This document shows, piece after piece, positions 5,874-11,389 of a stretch of DNA of 11,389 nt; positions within the stretch are counted from its first letter, which is position 1; each line of letters begins with the position of its first letter. The stretch is from Candidatus Curtissbacteria bacterium. GTDB lineage: Bacteria; Patescibacteriota; Microgenomatia; Curtissbacterales; GWA2-41-24. The stretch spans positions 1-11,389 of the forward strand of contig JAUYIQ010000037.1 of NCBI GenBank assembly GCA_030688205.1. The letters run 5' to 3'. The notes under the pieces were generated by a model. It was not told where the DNA came from. It made no database searches and worked only from the letters and a program-made list of their open reading frames with translations. The position numbers and the translations under genes are program-made.

Positions 5874-5879
5874 ACCTCC
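5874..5879 (-). promoter_or_regulatory. Strong Shine-Dalgarno sequence of infC
   Basis: On the minus strand GGAGG lies 8 nt before the ATA codon at 5864-5866. It is the only full-strength Shine-Dalgarno sequence I found in the window and it fixes the AUA start of infC. Confidence 0.8.
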
Positions 5880-5914
5880 GAATAGGTATTTCGTTTGCAA
5901 AATGTTACCACGAA

Positions 5915-7114
5915 TTAGCTTTTTTTATCAATATCTTGCTGAATTTTCATTTTGAACTCGTTAAGAGTTAGTTGGCCGAGATCTTTCCCCTCACGAGTTC
6001 TGGTTGCAACTTTTTCTGCTTCTTCTTCTCTGCCGCCTACAACTAAAAGATAAGGGATCTTTTGCATTGATGCATCCCGGATTTTTGCCTGAAGAGTTTC
6101 GTTTCTTTCGTCCACTTCGACACGTGCAATTGGCTCAAGGGCTTTTCTGACTTTCTGGGCATAGTTTATAAACTTGTCCGACAGCGGCAAAACTGTTACT
6201 TGAACCGGTGAAAGCCATACGGGGAATGAGCCCTGAAAATGTTCGACTAATATTCCAATAAAACGTTCAAGTGAACCTGTTAGGCCTCGGTGGATCATCA
6301 CAGGCCTTTCGTTTTTACCGTTTTTGTCTACGTATGAGATGCCCATACTTTCGGGTTGCTGGAAATCAAGCTGGATAGTTGCCAGTTGCCAGTCACGACC
6401 TTGAGAGTCGTCTATATGTATGTCGATTTTGGGGCCGTAGAAGGCGCCGTCTTTCGGTTTAATATCATATTTGACTTTGGTCTCTTTTAAAGATTTTTCC
6501 AAGTCACTTTCTGCTTCTTTCCAAGTTTTTGCGTCTCCCATTGCTTTGTCGGGTTTGGTCGACAAATAGAATTTGGGGTTGAAACCAAGCGATTTATAGA
6601 CTTCTATTACAAGTTTTAAGAGGTTGTTTATTTCTTCCTGGATTTGGTCTTGTCGGGCAAAGATATGTGCATCGTCTATTGTGAACTGCCTGACTCTGAA
6701 TGCTCCACCCAATACTCCGGTAAGCTCGTTGCGGTGCAAAATGCCATATTCGGAAAAACGTATCGGAAGGTCATTGTAACTTCTGGTTTTTGAGCCGAAG
6801 ACAAGAGCGGATTCCGGGCAATTCATAGGTTTTAGGGAATATGTCTCGTTTTCAACTTCAAAATTGAACATATTTTCCCGGAAGTGCTTCCAGTGGCCCG
6901 ATTTTTCAAAAATTTTGCTTTTAATTAGGACCGGAGTGGATATTTCCTGATAACCTTGGCTTGCTGTTATGTTTCTTAGAAATTCCTGAAGGGTGCGATA
7001 AATAATCCAGCCTTTTGGATGCCAGAATATTGCGCCGGGTGCATATTCATGGAACGAAAACAAGTCCAGTTCGCGACCAAGTTCGCGATGATCTTTTAGG
7101 GTTGCTGTTGTCAT
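5915..7114 (-). CDS. thrS: Threonine-tRNA ligase reduced to catalytic and anticodon domains
   Basis: The product is 399 aa against 642 in E. coli. It begins at DHRELGRELDLFSFH (8-22), the start of the class II catalytic domain in full-length enzymes, so the TGS and editing domains are absent. The catalytic zinc ligands are all present: C99 in KPMNCP, H150 in DDAHIF and H275 in MIHRGL. Motif 2 lies in HRNELTGVLGGAFRVRQFT (127-145). The anticodon-binding domain is about 300-399 (VEVDERNETLQAKIRDA, then IPYLLVVGGREEE). The ATG overlaps the TGA of the upstream gene as ATGA, so there is no room for a longer N-terminus. Known editing-free relatives include yeast mitochondrial MST1. Mischarging of Ser would need a separate editing protein or be tolerated. 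Confidence 0.95.
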   Translation of the reverse strand: MTTATLKDHRELGRELDLFSFHEYAPGAIFWHPKGWIIYRTLQEFLRNITASQGYQEISTPVLIKSKIFEKSGHWKHFRENMFNFEVENETYSLKPMNCPESALVFGSKTRSYNDLPIRFSEYGILHRNELTGVLGGAFRVRQFTIDDAHIFARQDQIQEEINNLLKLVIEVYKSLGFNPKFYLSTKPDKAMGDAKTWKEAESDLEKSLKETKVKYDIKPKDGAFYGPKIDIHIDDSQGRDWQLATIQLDFQQPESMGISYVDKNGKNERPVMIHRGLTGSLERFIGILVEHFQGSFPVWLSPVQVTVLPLSDKFINYAQKVRKALEPIARVEVDERNETLQAKIRDASMQKIPYLLVVGGREEEAEKVATRTREGKDLGQLTLNEFKMKIQQDIDKKS

Positions 7115-7383
7115 CTGGTTTTGAGATTATCTTGGGAGGATTTTATAACATCCGAGAGGAATTGGCCAAATATGGGAACGATATCGACTCTGGATATTAT
7201 AAAAGTGATAATCCATATGAATAGTGCAGTGCCTACTGTAATTCCGATTCCCCATCCCAACCCACCTACTAGTCCATTGATGAATTTAATTTTTGCAGAC
7301 GGGTTTACTTCAATATAATGCTTTTCAACTACCTTTTGACTTTGCTCAGGCTCTTCGATTTTCTTGTTCGATTCTTCTGACAT
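7111..7383 (-). CDS. Small membrane protein, DUF5665-like
   Basis: The product is 90 aa. An acidic, polar N-terminus (1-30) precedes a glycine-rich hydrophobic segment about 36-64 (GLVGGLGWGIGITVGTALFI and on), then VDIVPIFGQFLSDVIKS. The pattern (F-x-x-G, GxGxxxGxTxxxA, PxxGxF) is what I recall for DUF5665, a family of unknown function; this assignment is from memory and only moderately sure. Its TGA overlaps the thrS ATG (ATGA), so the two genes are translationally coupled and it is the first gene of the thrS-infC-rpmI-rplT transcript. The ATG at 7381-7383 lies 9 nt after the -10 box with no Shine-Dalgarno sequence. Confidence 0.75.
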   Translation of the reverse strand: MSEESNKKIEEPEQSQKVVEKHYIEVNPSAKIKFINGLVGGLGWGIGITVGTALFIWIITFIISRVDIVPIFGQFLSDVIKSSQDNLKTR

Positions 7384-7392
7384 GGTAAGTTC

Positions 7393-7422
7393 ATTGTAAG
7401 GCGTCTATTTTAAATGTTGCAA
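7393..7422 (-). promoter_or_regulatory. Promoter of the thrS operon, leaderless geometry
   Basis: On the minus strand TTGCAA (7417-7422), an 18-bp spacer and TACAAT (7393-7398) lead into the ATG after 9 nt. The expected 5' leader is 2-3 nt. It is back to back with the tRNA-Val promoter on the other strand. Confidence 0.65.
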
Positions 7423-7435
7423 GTTGTAGGTTAGT

Positions 7436-7464
7436 TTGAATGAAATGGTCAATTACTGTAAAAT
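7436..7464 (+). promoter_or_regulatory. Promoter of tRNA-Val
   Basis: TTGAAT (7436-7441), a 17-bp spacer and TAAAAT (7459-7464) lie 13 nt before the mature tRNA 5' end, which leaves a short precursor for RNase P to remove. Confidence 0.65.
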
Positions 7465-7477
7465 CGAGAATGCTTTA

Positions 7478-7551
7478 GGGCGGTTAGCTCAGTTGGTTAG
7501 AGCGTCACATTGACATTGTGAAGGTCACAGGTTCGAGTCCTGTACCGCCCA
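7478..7551 (+). tRNA. tRNA-Val(GAC)
   Basis: A full cloverleaf is visible. The acceptor GGGCGGT (7478-7484) pairs with ACCGCCC (7544-7550) and the discriminator is A7551. The D stem is GCTC/GAGC with loop AGTTGGTTA. The anticodon stem TCACA/TGTGA encloses loop TTGACAT, giving anticodon GAC (7512-7514). The T arm is ACAGG-TTCGAGT-CCTGT. A35, C36 and A73 are the Val identity bases. The 3' CCA is not encoded (the DNA continues CTT), so CCA must be added after processing. Confidence 0.97.
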
Positions 7552-7555
7552 CTTC

Positions 7556-7572
7556 GATCTGTAAAACAGATC
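7556..7572. other. Hairpin downstream of tRNA-Val
   Basis: GATCTG (7556-7561) and CAGATC (7567-7572) enclose TAAAA, 5 nt after the tRNA. No T-tract follows on either strand. It lies between the convergent tRNA and the gene ending at 7606 and may help define both 3' ends. Confidence 0.45.
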
Positions 7573-7605
7573 TCAGTGTAAACACATTCCTCCAGTGTTC
7601 TTAGC

Positions 7606-9027
7606 TTATGCGGCTTTTTTCTGTTGGACTTTTTTGGCCTCGATGGGATTTTGAAAAATAACTTTTCCTCTTTGCCAACGATTCTTTTTCCATAAAACTT
7701 CCCTTGCCCCACCTGCTGCCAGTTCTTGTACTTCCGGCGGAAGCTTTGATTCTTTTACTCTTTCGGTTGCAGTTACTGTAGGTTTGGCTTCCACAGAAGC
7801 ATTACGCCTGACTGTTTCAATAATCGCTTTTCCTACAGCTTTCTGATCTTTTTCATTAACAGTACCGAGTGCAGCATAAACTTCGTGAGCTATTGCCGGT
7901 TTTTTTAACTTTCCTTGCAACATTTGAATTGTTTCCTTAACGTCAGGTACATCAAGTTTGTAAATTTCTGCCCTTGCTTCCAGTATTGGGCGGTCTTCTT
8001 GCGCTGCACGAAATGCGATCTCTTCTGCAAGTTCTGCTCTTCTTTTGTTCACTTTTGAGGCATTTTGCCATGTGTCTGCAATGTGATAGACATCCCACTC
8101 TGGTGCATCTTCCTCTTCTTCAATTTCGTCTTCAGGTTTTTTCATTTCAAATTCGCCGTCTTCTGTGGTAGGTAAATCCGGCGGTTGAGATCCACCTGCT
8201 GTTGCGCTTTCTGTTTCTATATCTGCTACCGTTTCAACAGCAGATTGAGCGTCTGTCTCAACTTGTGTATCTATTTCTTCTTTGATTTGGATAATTGCCT
8301 GAGTTTCTACCACTTTTTCAAGCTTTGTCTTCCACAGGGCTTCCTTTTCTTGCGTGAAGCCTGAAGTTGCAAGTAGTGCTAACGCCCTTTTAAGCGTTTG
8401 GACATCTGATTGTGATTCTATTTGCGGAATTTCTTTAGGTTCAACTGCCCCTAGAGTTAGAATTGCACCTGCAAGTGTTCCGACTTCCTGGTCTGCGGGT
8501 GTCAGAATTTCTTGTGTGGTTTCAATTGCATTTTCGAAAGTGGGCTGATCCAAAACTTGCGGGATCAGTTCGGATTTTGCCTCTTTTACAATTTCTTCGA
8601 TTTGAGTGATCGGGTCAGGTTCAAATATTTCTGGCTTTGTAACGGATTCTGCCTGAACTTCAGTTGCCACAGCAGAGGGTGCGTTGATTCGCTCAACAAT
8701 TTTCGGGTCAAGAAAGGTGGCAGGGTCTACTTCAGTTTGGAATGAGCGACCTAATGGTTCTTCAACATATGGTTGAGCAATGATGTCGTGAATATCAAAA
8801 TCGCCAACAAGCTGTTCAGGGATTGATTCGAACTCCATGCCTGTAGGGCGTGGTATTTCTGTAATTATCGAAGATGGAATTTCCGGTCCGGGTATGCTGG
8901 AAAAAGATTGTGATAATTCCGGTCCCATTGATGGGCCTATTGAAGAAATTGTTGATATTTCAGCGCCAATACTTGCTGCCGGTGCCGCAACTGCTGCACC
9001 TATTGCGCCTGCTGTTTCTACGCTCAT
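7606..9027 (-). CDS. Charge-polarised protein of unknown function, about 473 aa
   Basis: I recognise no family. From the ATG at 9025-9027 (MSVETAGAIGAAVAAPA) the chain is low-complexity, rich in Ala, Ser, Pro, Ile and Glu for about 130 residues. It stays strongly acidic to about residue 310 (EDEIEEEEDAPE), then turns helical with mixed charge (VYHIADTWQNASKVNKRRAE, about 316-335). It ends basic (VLWKKNRWQRGKVIF and KKVQQKKAA). No transmembrane helix or signal peptide is evident. A GTG at 9034-9036 would add three residues, but the ATG is preferred. No Shine-Dalgarno sequence is present; a weak -10-like TATATA lies at 9049-9054. The N-terminal low complexity and acidic middle suggest a largely disordered scaffold or surface-associated protein, which is inference only. 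Confidence 0.7.
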   Translation of the reverse strand: MSVETAGAIGAAVAAPAASIGAEISTISSIGPSMGPELSQSFSSIPGPEIPSSIITEIPRPTGMEFESIPEQLVGDFDIHDIIAQPYVEEPLGRSFQTEVDPATFLDPKIVERINAPSAVATEVQAESVTKPEIFEPDPITQIEEIVKEAKSELIPQVLDQPTFENAIETTQEILTPADQEVGTLAGAILTLGAVEPKEIPQIESQSDVQTLKRALALLATSGFTQEKEALWKTKLEKVVETQAIIQIKEEIDTQVETDAQSAVETVADIETESATAGGSQPPDLPTTEDGEFEMKKPEDEIEEEEDAPEWDVYHIADTWQNASKVNKRRAELAEEIAFRAAQEDRPILEARAEIYKLDVPDVKETIQMLQGKLKKPAIAHEVYAALGTVNEKDQKAVGKAIIETVRRNASVEAKPTVTATERVKESKLPPEVQELAAGGAREVLWKKNRWQRGKVIFQNPIEAKKVQQKKAA

Positions 9028-9092
9028 ATCGCGCACATACTACCATACTATATACGAAAGAACTTGATATTAACTTAACAAGATGCTGACAA

Positions 9093-9134
9093 TTAGCCTT
9101 GGAGTTGCAATGTGCCTTGTTCGTGGATCTTCAT
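9093..9134 (-). CDS. 13-codon micro-ORF duplicating the DUF5660-like C-terminal tail
   Basis: The frame ATG (9132-9134) to TAA (9093-9095) encodes MKIHEQGTLQLQG. This is identical to the last 13 residues of the protein encoded at 9673-10269. The two DNA copies differ at 8 bases in 7 codons and all changes are synonymous, which suggests selection on the peptide. Its ATG shares one base with the methyltransferase stop (TAATG), a classic arrangement for reinitiation. Reading upstream in this frame gives S-Q-K-L before the Met, against S-G-K-Q in the long protein, then a stop 8 codons before the ATG. It could be a free peptide, a tail joined to the methyltransferase by a -1 frameshift, or a tail separated from it by an indel. 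Confidence 0.6.
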   Translation of the reverse strand: MKIHEQGTLQLQG

Positions 9135-9661
9135 TAGTTTTTGCGAAGCTCGATCCGATTAGCTTCCCATTTATGGCTCTTTCTCATCTTTTCTGCAAGC
9201 CAGGTTGATGTTATCGATCCTATTGATTTTACTTGATCTGGTGTAAGCTCAGTAATTCCTAGCGAAGTGAAGTATTCTGCTGCATTAGATAAAGCATTAT
9301 CTGGCTTTAGAAAACGGTCTCCGATTATGGTAAGTTTTCCTCGAGGTTTTAGAACTCTTGCAAATTCTTGGTACCACGTTTGTTGTTGGCTGTAGTAATT
9401 CTGAAGACCAGGGTCAAGGAGTGTTGGAAAAGGAAAGTAAATTTGGATTTCGTCAAATGAGTCTTCCGTAAAAGGAAGAAATTCTGCGTCTGCTGCTACT
9501 ATTCTAACGTGAGGCAAATTTTTTATACGATATTTGAGGGCGCCAACTATGCGGTAATCTAGTCCTACACGAATGGTGTTTGGCGTATCATTTTTCAGGT
9601 AGTTACCACCAGACCCGATTCCAATATCCAGTAATTTGTAGGGATTACTCGTTTCTTTCAC
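9134..9661 (-). CDS. Class I SAM-dependent methyltransferase
   Basis: The product is 175 aa. The Rossmann-type motifs are clear: motif I LLDIGIGSGG (10-19) binds SAM, the acidic residue D35 in VGLDYR caps the ribose, ADAEFLPF (57-64) is motif II/III-like, and EFARVLKPRGKLTIIGD is the usual strand 5 region. IQIYFPFP lies where TrmB-type tRNA m7G enzymes have a similar hydrophobic strand, but their DPWPKxRH signature is absent, so the substrate is unknown. The GTG start at 9659-9661 is the only start downstream of an in-frame TAA, and motif I begins at once, making this a compact enzyme. It lies 11 bp after the DUF5660-like gene, so the two are probably co-transcribed. There is no Shine-Dalgarno sequence. 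Confidence 0.88.
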   Translation of the reverse strand: MKETSNPYKLLDIGIGSGGNYLKNDTPNTIRVGLDYRIVGALKYRIKNLPHVRIVAADAEFLPFTEDSFDEIQIYFPFPTLLDPGLQNYYSQQQTWYQEFARVLKPRGKLTIIGDRFLKPDNALSNAAEYFTSLGITELTPDQVKSIGSITSTWLAEKMRKSHKWEANRIELRKN

Positions 9662-9672
9662 AAAGGTTTAGT

Positions 9673-10269
9673 TTATCCCTGTAGCTGTAGCGTGCCTTGT
9701 TCGTGGATTTTCATTTGCTTACCGGAAACCCAGGCCATCATACCTGTAGCTCTTTTGGCATTTGATCTTTGAGAAACCAACTCTTTTGCGCTTTTAGCCT
9801 CGTCTGCTTTTATCCGTAAAAATCTGACAATAGAAGTGAGCCTTTTGATATCTAGCCTACCGACTTTTTTGGGCATTTGCTCTAAATGTACTTTAGTGTC
9901 GACTCCGGAGGCTTTTGCCAGTTGTACAACTTCGCTTTGAAGTTGTGACAATTCCTGTTTCAATTCATTTTGTTCGTTGGCGGTTTTTTGTTCGAAAGAA
10001 CGATATTCGTTTCTAACTTGTGCAATTCGTGCCTTAGACTTTTGGGTTTCTTCCTTTTTCATTTCTTCAAGATGTTTTTCTTCCCTTGCCCTTTGAAGGT
10101 CTTCGTGCCCCATTGATTTTGGGGCTTTCCCAATACGCGGAGTACCGAAAAAGCTGCCAAATTCGTTTATTGCTTCGTCAAAAATGGGTTTGGCGGTTTG
10201 ATTCCCTAATTCTTCAAAAGCATCCCAACCAACTTTTGCCACAGTTTTGACAGTTTGAACGGGTTTCAT
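9673..10269 (-). CDS. DUF5660-like coiled-coil protein
   Basis: The product is 198 aa. An N-terminal segment (1-55, KTVAKVGWDAFEELGNQTAK) is followed by a long charged coiled coil at about 55-118 (REEKHLEEMKKEETQKSKAR and on). A helical domain at about 130-185 includes RLTSIVRFLRIKADEAKSAK and MMAWVSGKQ, and the tail is MKIHEQGTLQLQG. The architecture matches what I recall as DUF5660, an uncharacterised family of Microgenomates; this is from memory. No membrane helix or signal peptide is seen, so it is probably cytoplasmic. The ATG at 10267-10269 is 8 nt after a -10 box, again a leaderless arrangement. Its last 13 residues recur as the micro-ORF at 9093-9134. Confidence 0.78.
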   Translation of the reverse strand: MKPVQTVKTVAKVGWDAFEELGNQTAKPIFDEAINEFGSFFGTPRIGKAPKSMGHEDLQRAREEKHLEEMKKEETQKSKARIAQVRNEYRSFEQKTANEQNELKQELSQLQSEVVQLAKASGVDTKVHLEQMPKKVGRLDIKRLTSIVRFLRIKADEAKSAKELVSQRSNAKRATGMMAWVSGKQMKIHEQGTLQLQG

Positions 10270-10277
10270 AAATTGCT

Positions 10278-10306
10278 ATTTTATCACTCTTTGAAGCTGA
10301 TTGCAA
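10278..10306 (-). promoter_or_regulatory. Promoter of the DUF5660-like gene, leaderless geometry
   Basis: On the minus strand TTGCAA (10301-10306), 17 bp and TAAAAT (10278-10283) end 8 nt before the ATG. The -35 lies within the last codons of the upstream gene. The -10 to ATG distance equals that of the gene at 932-1225. Confidence 0.65.
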
Positions 10307-10688
10307 GATCTACTATAGGTTTTGGAAGGTCTTGGTTAAAGTTTTTAAGGTTATTTAGCTTTTCGTTGTATATCTTGACTCTTTGGGCGATATTTTCCGT
10401 ACTTGGGTCTTGTGAGGCTTCAGGTGAAGGTGAGTTGGTGTTAAATACTGGCGGTGCGACAACTTCCCCCGCGTTCTTTTTGGAAAGCACGTTTAGGGCA
10501 ATTGAAAAAAGAACAATTGTCATAAATAAAATTATAACTGTTACAATTTTTGGGCGTTTGATCCGTGTGAGAATATTTTTCAGGCGTTTTGATATTTCTG
10601 CCAGGTTAGGCTTTTTTAACTTTTGCACTGTCGGATTTTTCGGGCTTTCTTCTACTATTTCTGTACCCATTGGTCTTTGCAGCATCAT
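10284..10688 (-). CDS. Single-pass membrane protein, unknown function
   Basis: The product is 134 aa. A basic cytoplasmic N-terminus (about 22-47, KLKKPNLAEISKRLKNILTR) leads to one transmembrane helix at 48-68 (IVTVIILFMTIVLFSIALNVL). A Pro/Ser/Asn-rich stretch (78-97) and a helical C-terminus follow. By the positive-inside rule the C-terminal half is outside. There is no lipobox or cleavage site, so it is probably an anchored type II protein. Its ATG overlaps the TGA of the upstream gene as ATGA, and AAGGA sits 4 nt upstream, so translation is coupled. I do not recognise a family. Together with the secreted-looking gene upstream it suggests an envelope-linked pair. Confidence 0.72.
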   Translation of the reverse strand: MMLQRPMGTEIVEESPKNPTVQKLKKPNLAEISKRLKNILTRIKRPKIVTVIILFMTIVLFSIALNVLSKKNAGEVVAPPVFNTNSPSPEASQDPSTENIAQRVKIYNEKLNNLKNFNQDLPKPIVDLAISFKE

Positions 10689-11389
10689 ATTATCCTTACT
10701 ACTTCCTCAAACAAAGGCTGAGATCTTTTGAGTTCATTTTTTGCGCTTTTTGCAATTTCAGAGATTTCGTTAAGTTGGCTGTTTGTTGCCCGGTCGTCTG
10801 GTATTTGCGCAAGTGCTTCTCTGACTTTTAAGGCTGATTGCTCGGTTTTTGCTTGAATATCGCGAATCTCGCTGGACCAGTTGTTAAGTATAGATTTTGT
10901 TTCCCCTGCCCTTAGCTTAAAGACAACAACCCTGTCCAAAATTCGTGAAAGAGATTTGAAATCATCCAAGGCTGCTTCTGTTTGTACAACTTCGTAAATC
11001 GAAAGGACTTGATCAACTTTTGGTGTCAGATCATCTTTGACGTGAGTATTTATTTCCGCAGCTATTGGCGGAAGTTCTTCCAGGGTTTTTGTTTGTGCAA
11101 CTTTTTTATTTTGTTCATTGAAGTAACCACTTTCACTTTTTAAAATACTATCTGCTTTATTTTTATCATCACCATACGACGTGAAGTTTATTGAATTTCC
11201 GTTTTCCTGGACGAGGGCAATGTACGTGACATAAAGTTTGTTTATCTGGGATAGATAATCTTTTGTTTTGATGAAAGCATCGTTTTTAGCTGTTGCTGTT
11301 TTAAAAGATTCGTAAGCGGATTTGGAACTTACATATTTTTCCTGAGCGTCTCTGTATTTGGTGAACTGGAAAGTGTAATCAGTTTGCGC
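10685..11389 (-). CDS. Helical, secreted-looking protein, C-terminal part (5' end off window)
   Basis: The frame is open from the right edge (11389) to TGA at 10685-10687, giving 234 residues. The chain begins AQTDYTFQFTKYRDAQEKYV and continues as long amphipathic helices with many Lys, Glu, Tyr and Thr. It includes SAYESFKTATAKNDAFIKTK, a middle KVAQTKTLEELPPIAAEINT and a final KSAKNELKRSQPLFEEVVRI. There are no Cys and no membrane helix. The Y/T/K-rich repeating helical style resembles extracytoplasmic coiled-coil proteins I have seen annotated as hypothetical in this phylum, so a signal peptide just outside the window is likely but unseen. It overlaps the next gene by 4 bp. Confidence 0.65.
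   Translation of the reverse strand, partial: AQTDYTFQFTKYRDAQEKYVSSKSAYESFKTATAKNDAFIKTKDYLSQINKLYVTYIALVQENGNSINFTSYGDDKNKADSILKSESGYFNEQNKKVAQTKTLEELPPIAAEINTHVKDDLTPKVDQVLSIYEVVQTEAALDDFKSLSRILDRVVVFKLRAGETKSILNNWSSEIRDIQAKTEQSALKVREALAQIPDDRATNSQLNEISEIAKSAKNELKRSQPLFEEVVRII

Noticed and set aside
7478..7605. tRNA-Val as an integration site
   Set aside because: I saw no second copy of the tRNA 3' end and no integrase or mobile gene in the window.
9028..9036. GTG start adding MRD to the 473-residue protein
   Set aside because: The ATG three codons later gives a more natural N-terminus; the GTG cannot be fully excluded.
9134..9661. Assignment of the methyltransferase as TrmB
   Set aside because: Only a general resemblance around IQIYFPFP; the DPWPKxRH-type signature of TrmB is missing.
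10685..10969. A 94-residue gene starting at TTG 10967-10969
   Set aside because: The frame is open to the window edge with similar helical composition, so the TTG is an internal Leu codon.

Overview
The window looks like a piece of a small, AT-leaning genome from the Candidate Phyla Radiation, most likely Microgenomates (OP11). The evidence is a DUF5660-like coiled-coil protein (a family I associate with Microgenomates), slimmed-down aminoacyl-tRNA synthetases, very short spacers, almost no Shine-Dalgarno sequences, and ordinary use of TAA and TGA as stops. The lineage is an inference from gene content. No 16S or other taxonomic marker was compared.

Layout from left to right. (1) 1-504 (+): the C-terminus of a class A penicillin-binding protein. 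A 427-bp spacer follows (505-931) that holds a near-consensus promoter with an operator-like dyad, then an intrinsic terminator about 50 nt downstream. (2) 932-1225 (-): a small two-helix membrane protein with a consensus promoter placed for leaderless translation. (3) 1299-7383 (-): a translation block whose transcription order is DUF5665-like membrane protein, thrS, infC, rpmI, rplT, [terminator plus promoter], pheS, pheT. From thrS to pheT this is the same gene order as in Escherichia coli. ThrRS has only its catalytic and anticodon-binding domains. PheT lacks the EMAP-type tRNA-binding domain. infC starts at AUA behind a strong Shine-Dalgarno sequence. (4) 7478-7551 (+): tRNA-Val(GAC), divergent from the DUF5665 promoter. 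(5) 7606-11389 (-): an accessory or cell-surface-like cluster. In transcription order it holds a secreted-looking helical protein (N-terminus off the window), a single-pass membrane protein, the DUF5660-like protein, a class I methyltransferase, a 13-codon micro-ORF, and a 476-aa charge-polarised protein of unknown function.

Three observations stand out. First, the micro-ORF at 9093-9134 repeats exactly the last 13 residues of the DUF5660-like protein. The two DNA copies differ at 8 bases in 7 codons and every change is synonymous, and the micro-ORF overlaps the methyltransferase stop as TAATG. This suggests selection on the peptide. Second, degenerate 7-bp tandem repeats fill the spacers of the translation block and also lie inside three coding regions, at a linker in PheS, a linker in PheT and the C-terminal tail of IF3. 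Third, several -10 boxes end only 7-9 nt before the start codon, so leaderless mRNAs seem to be the normal mode here, and infC with its strong Shine-Dalgarno sequence is the exception.
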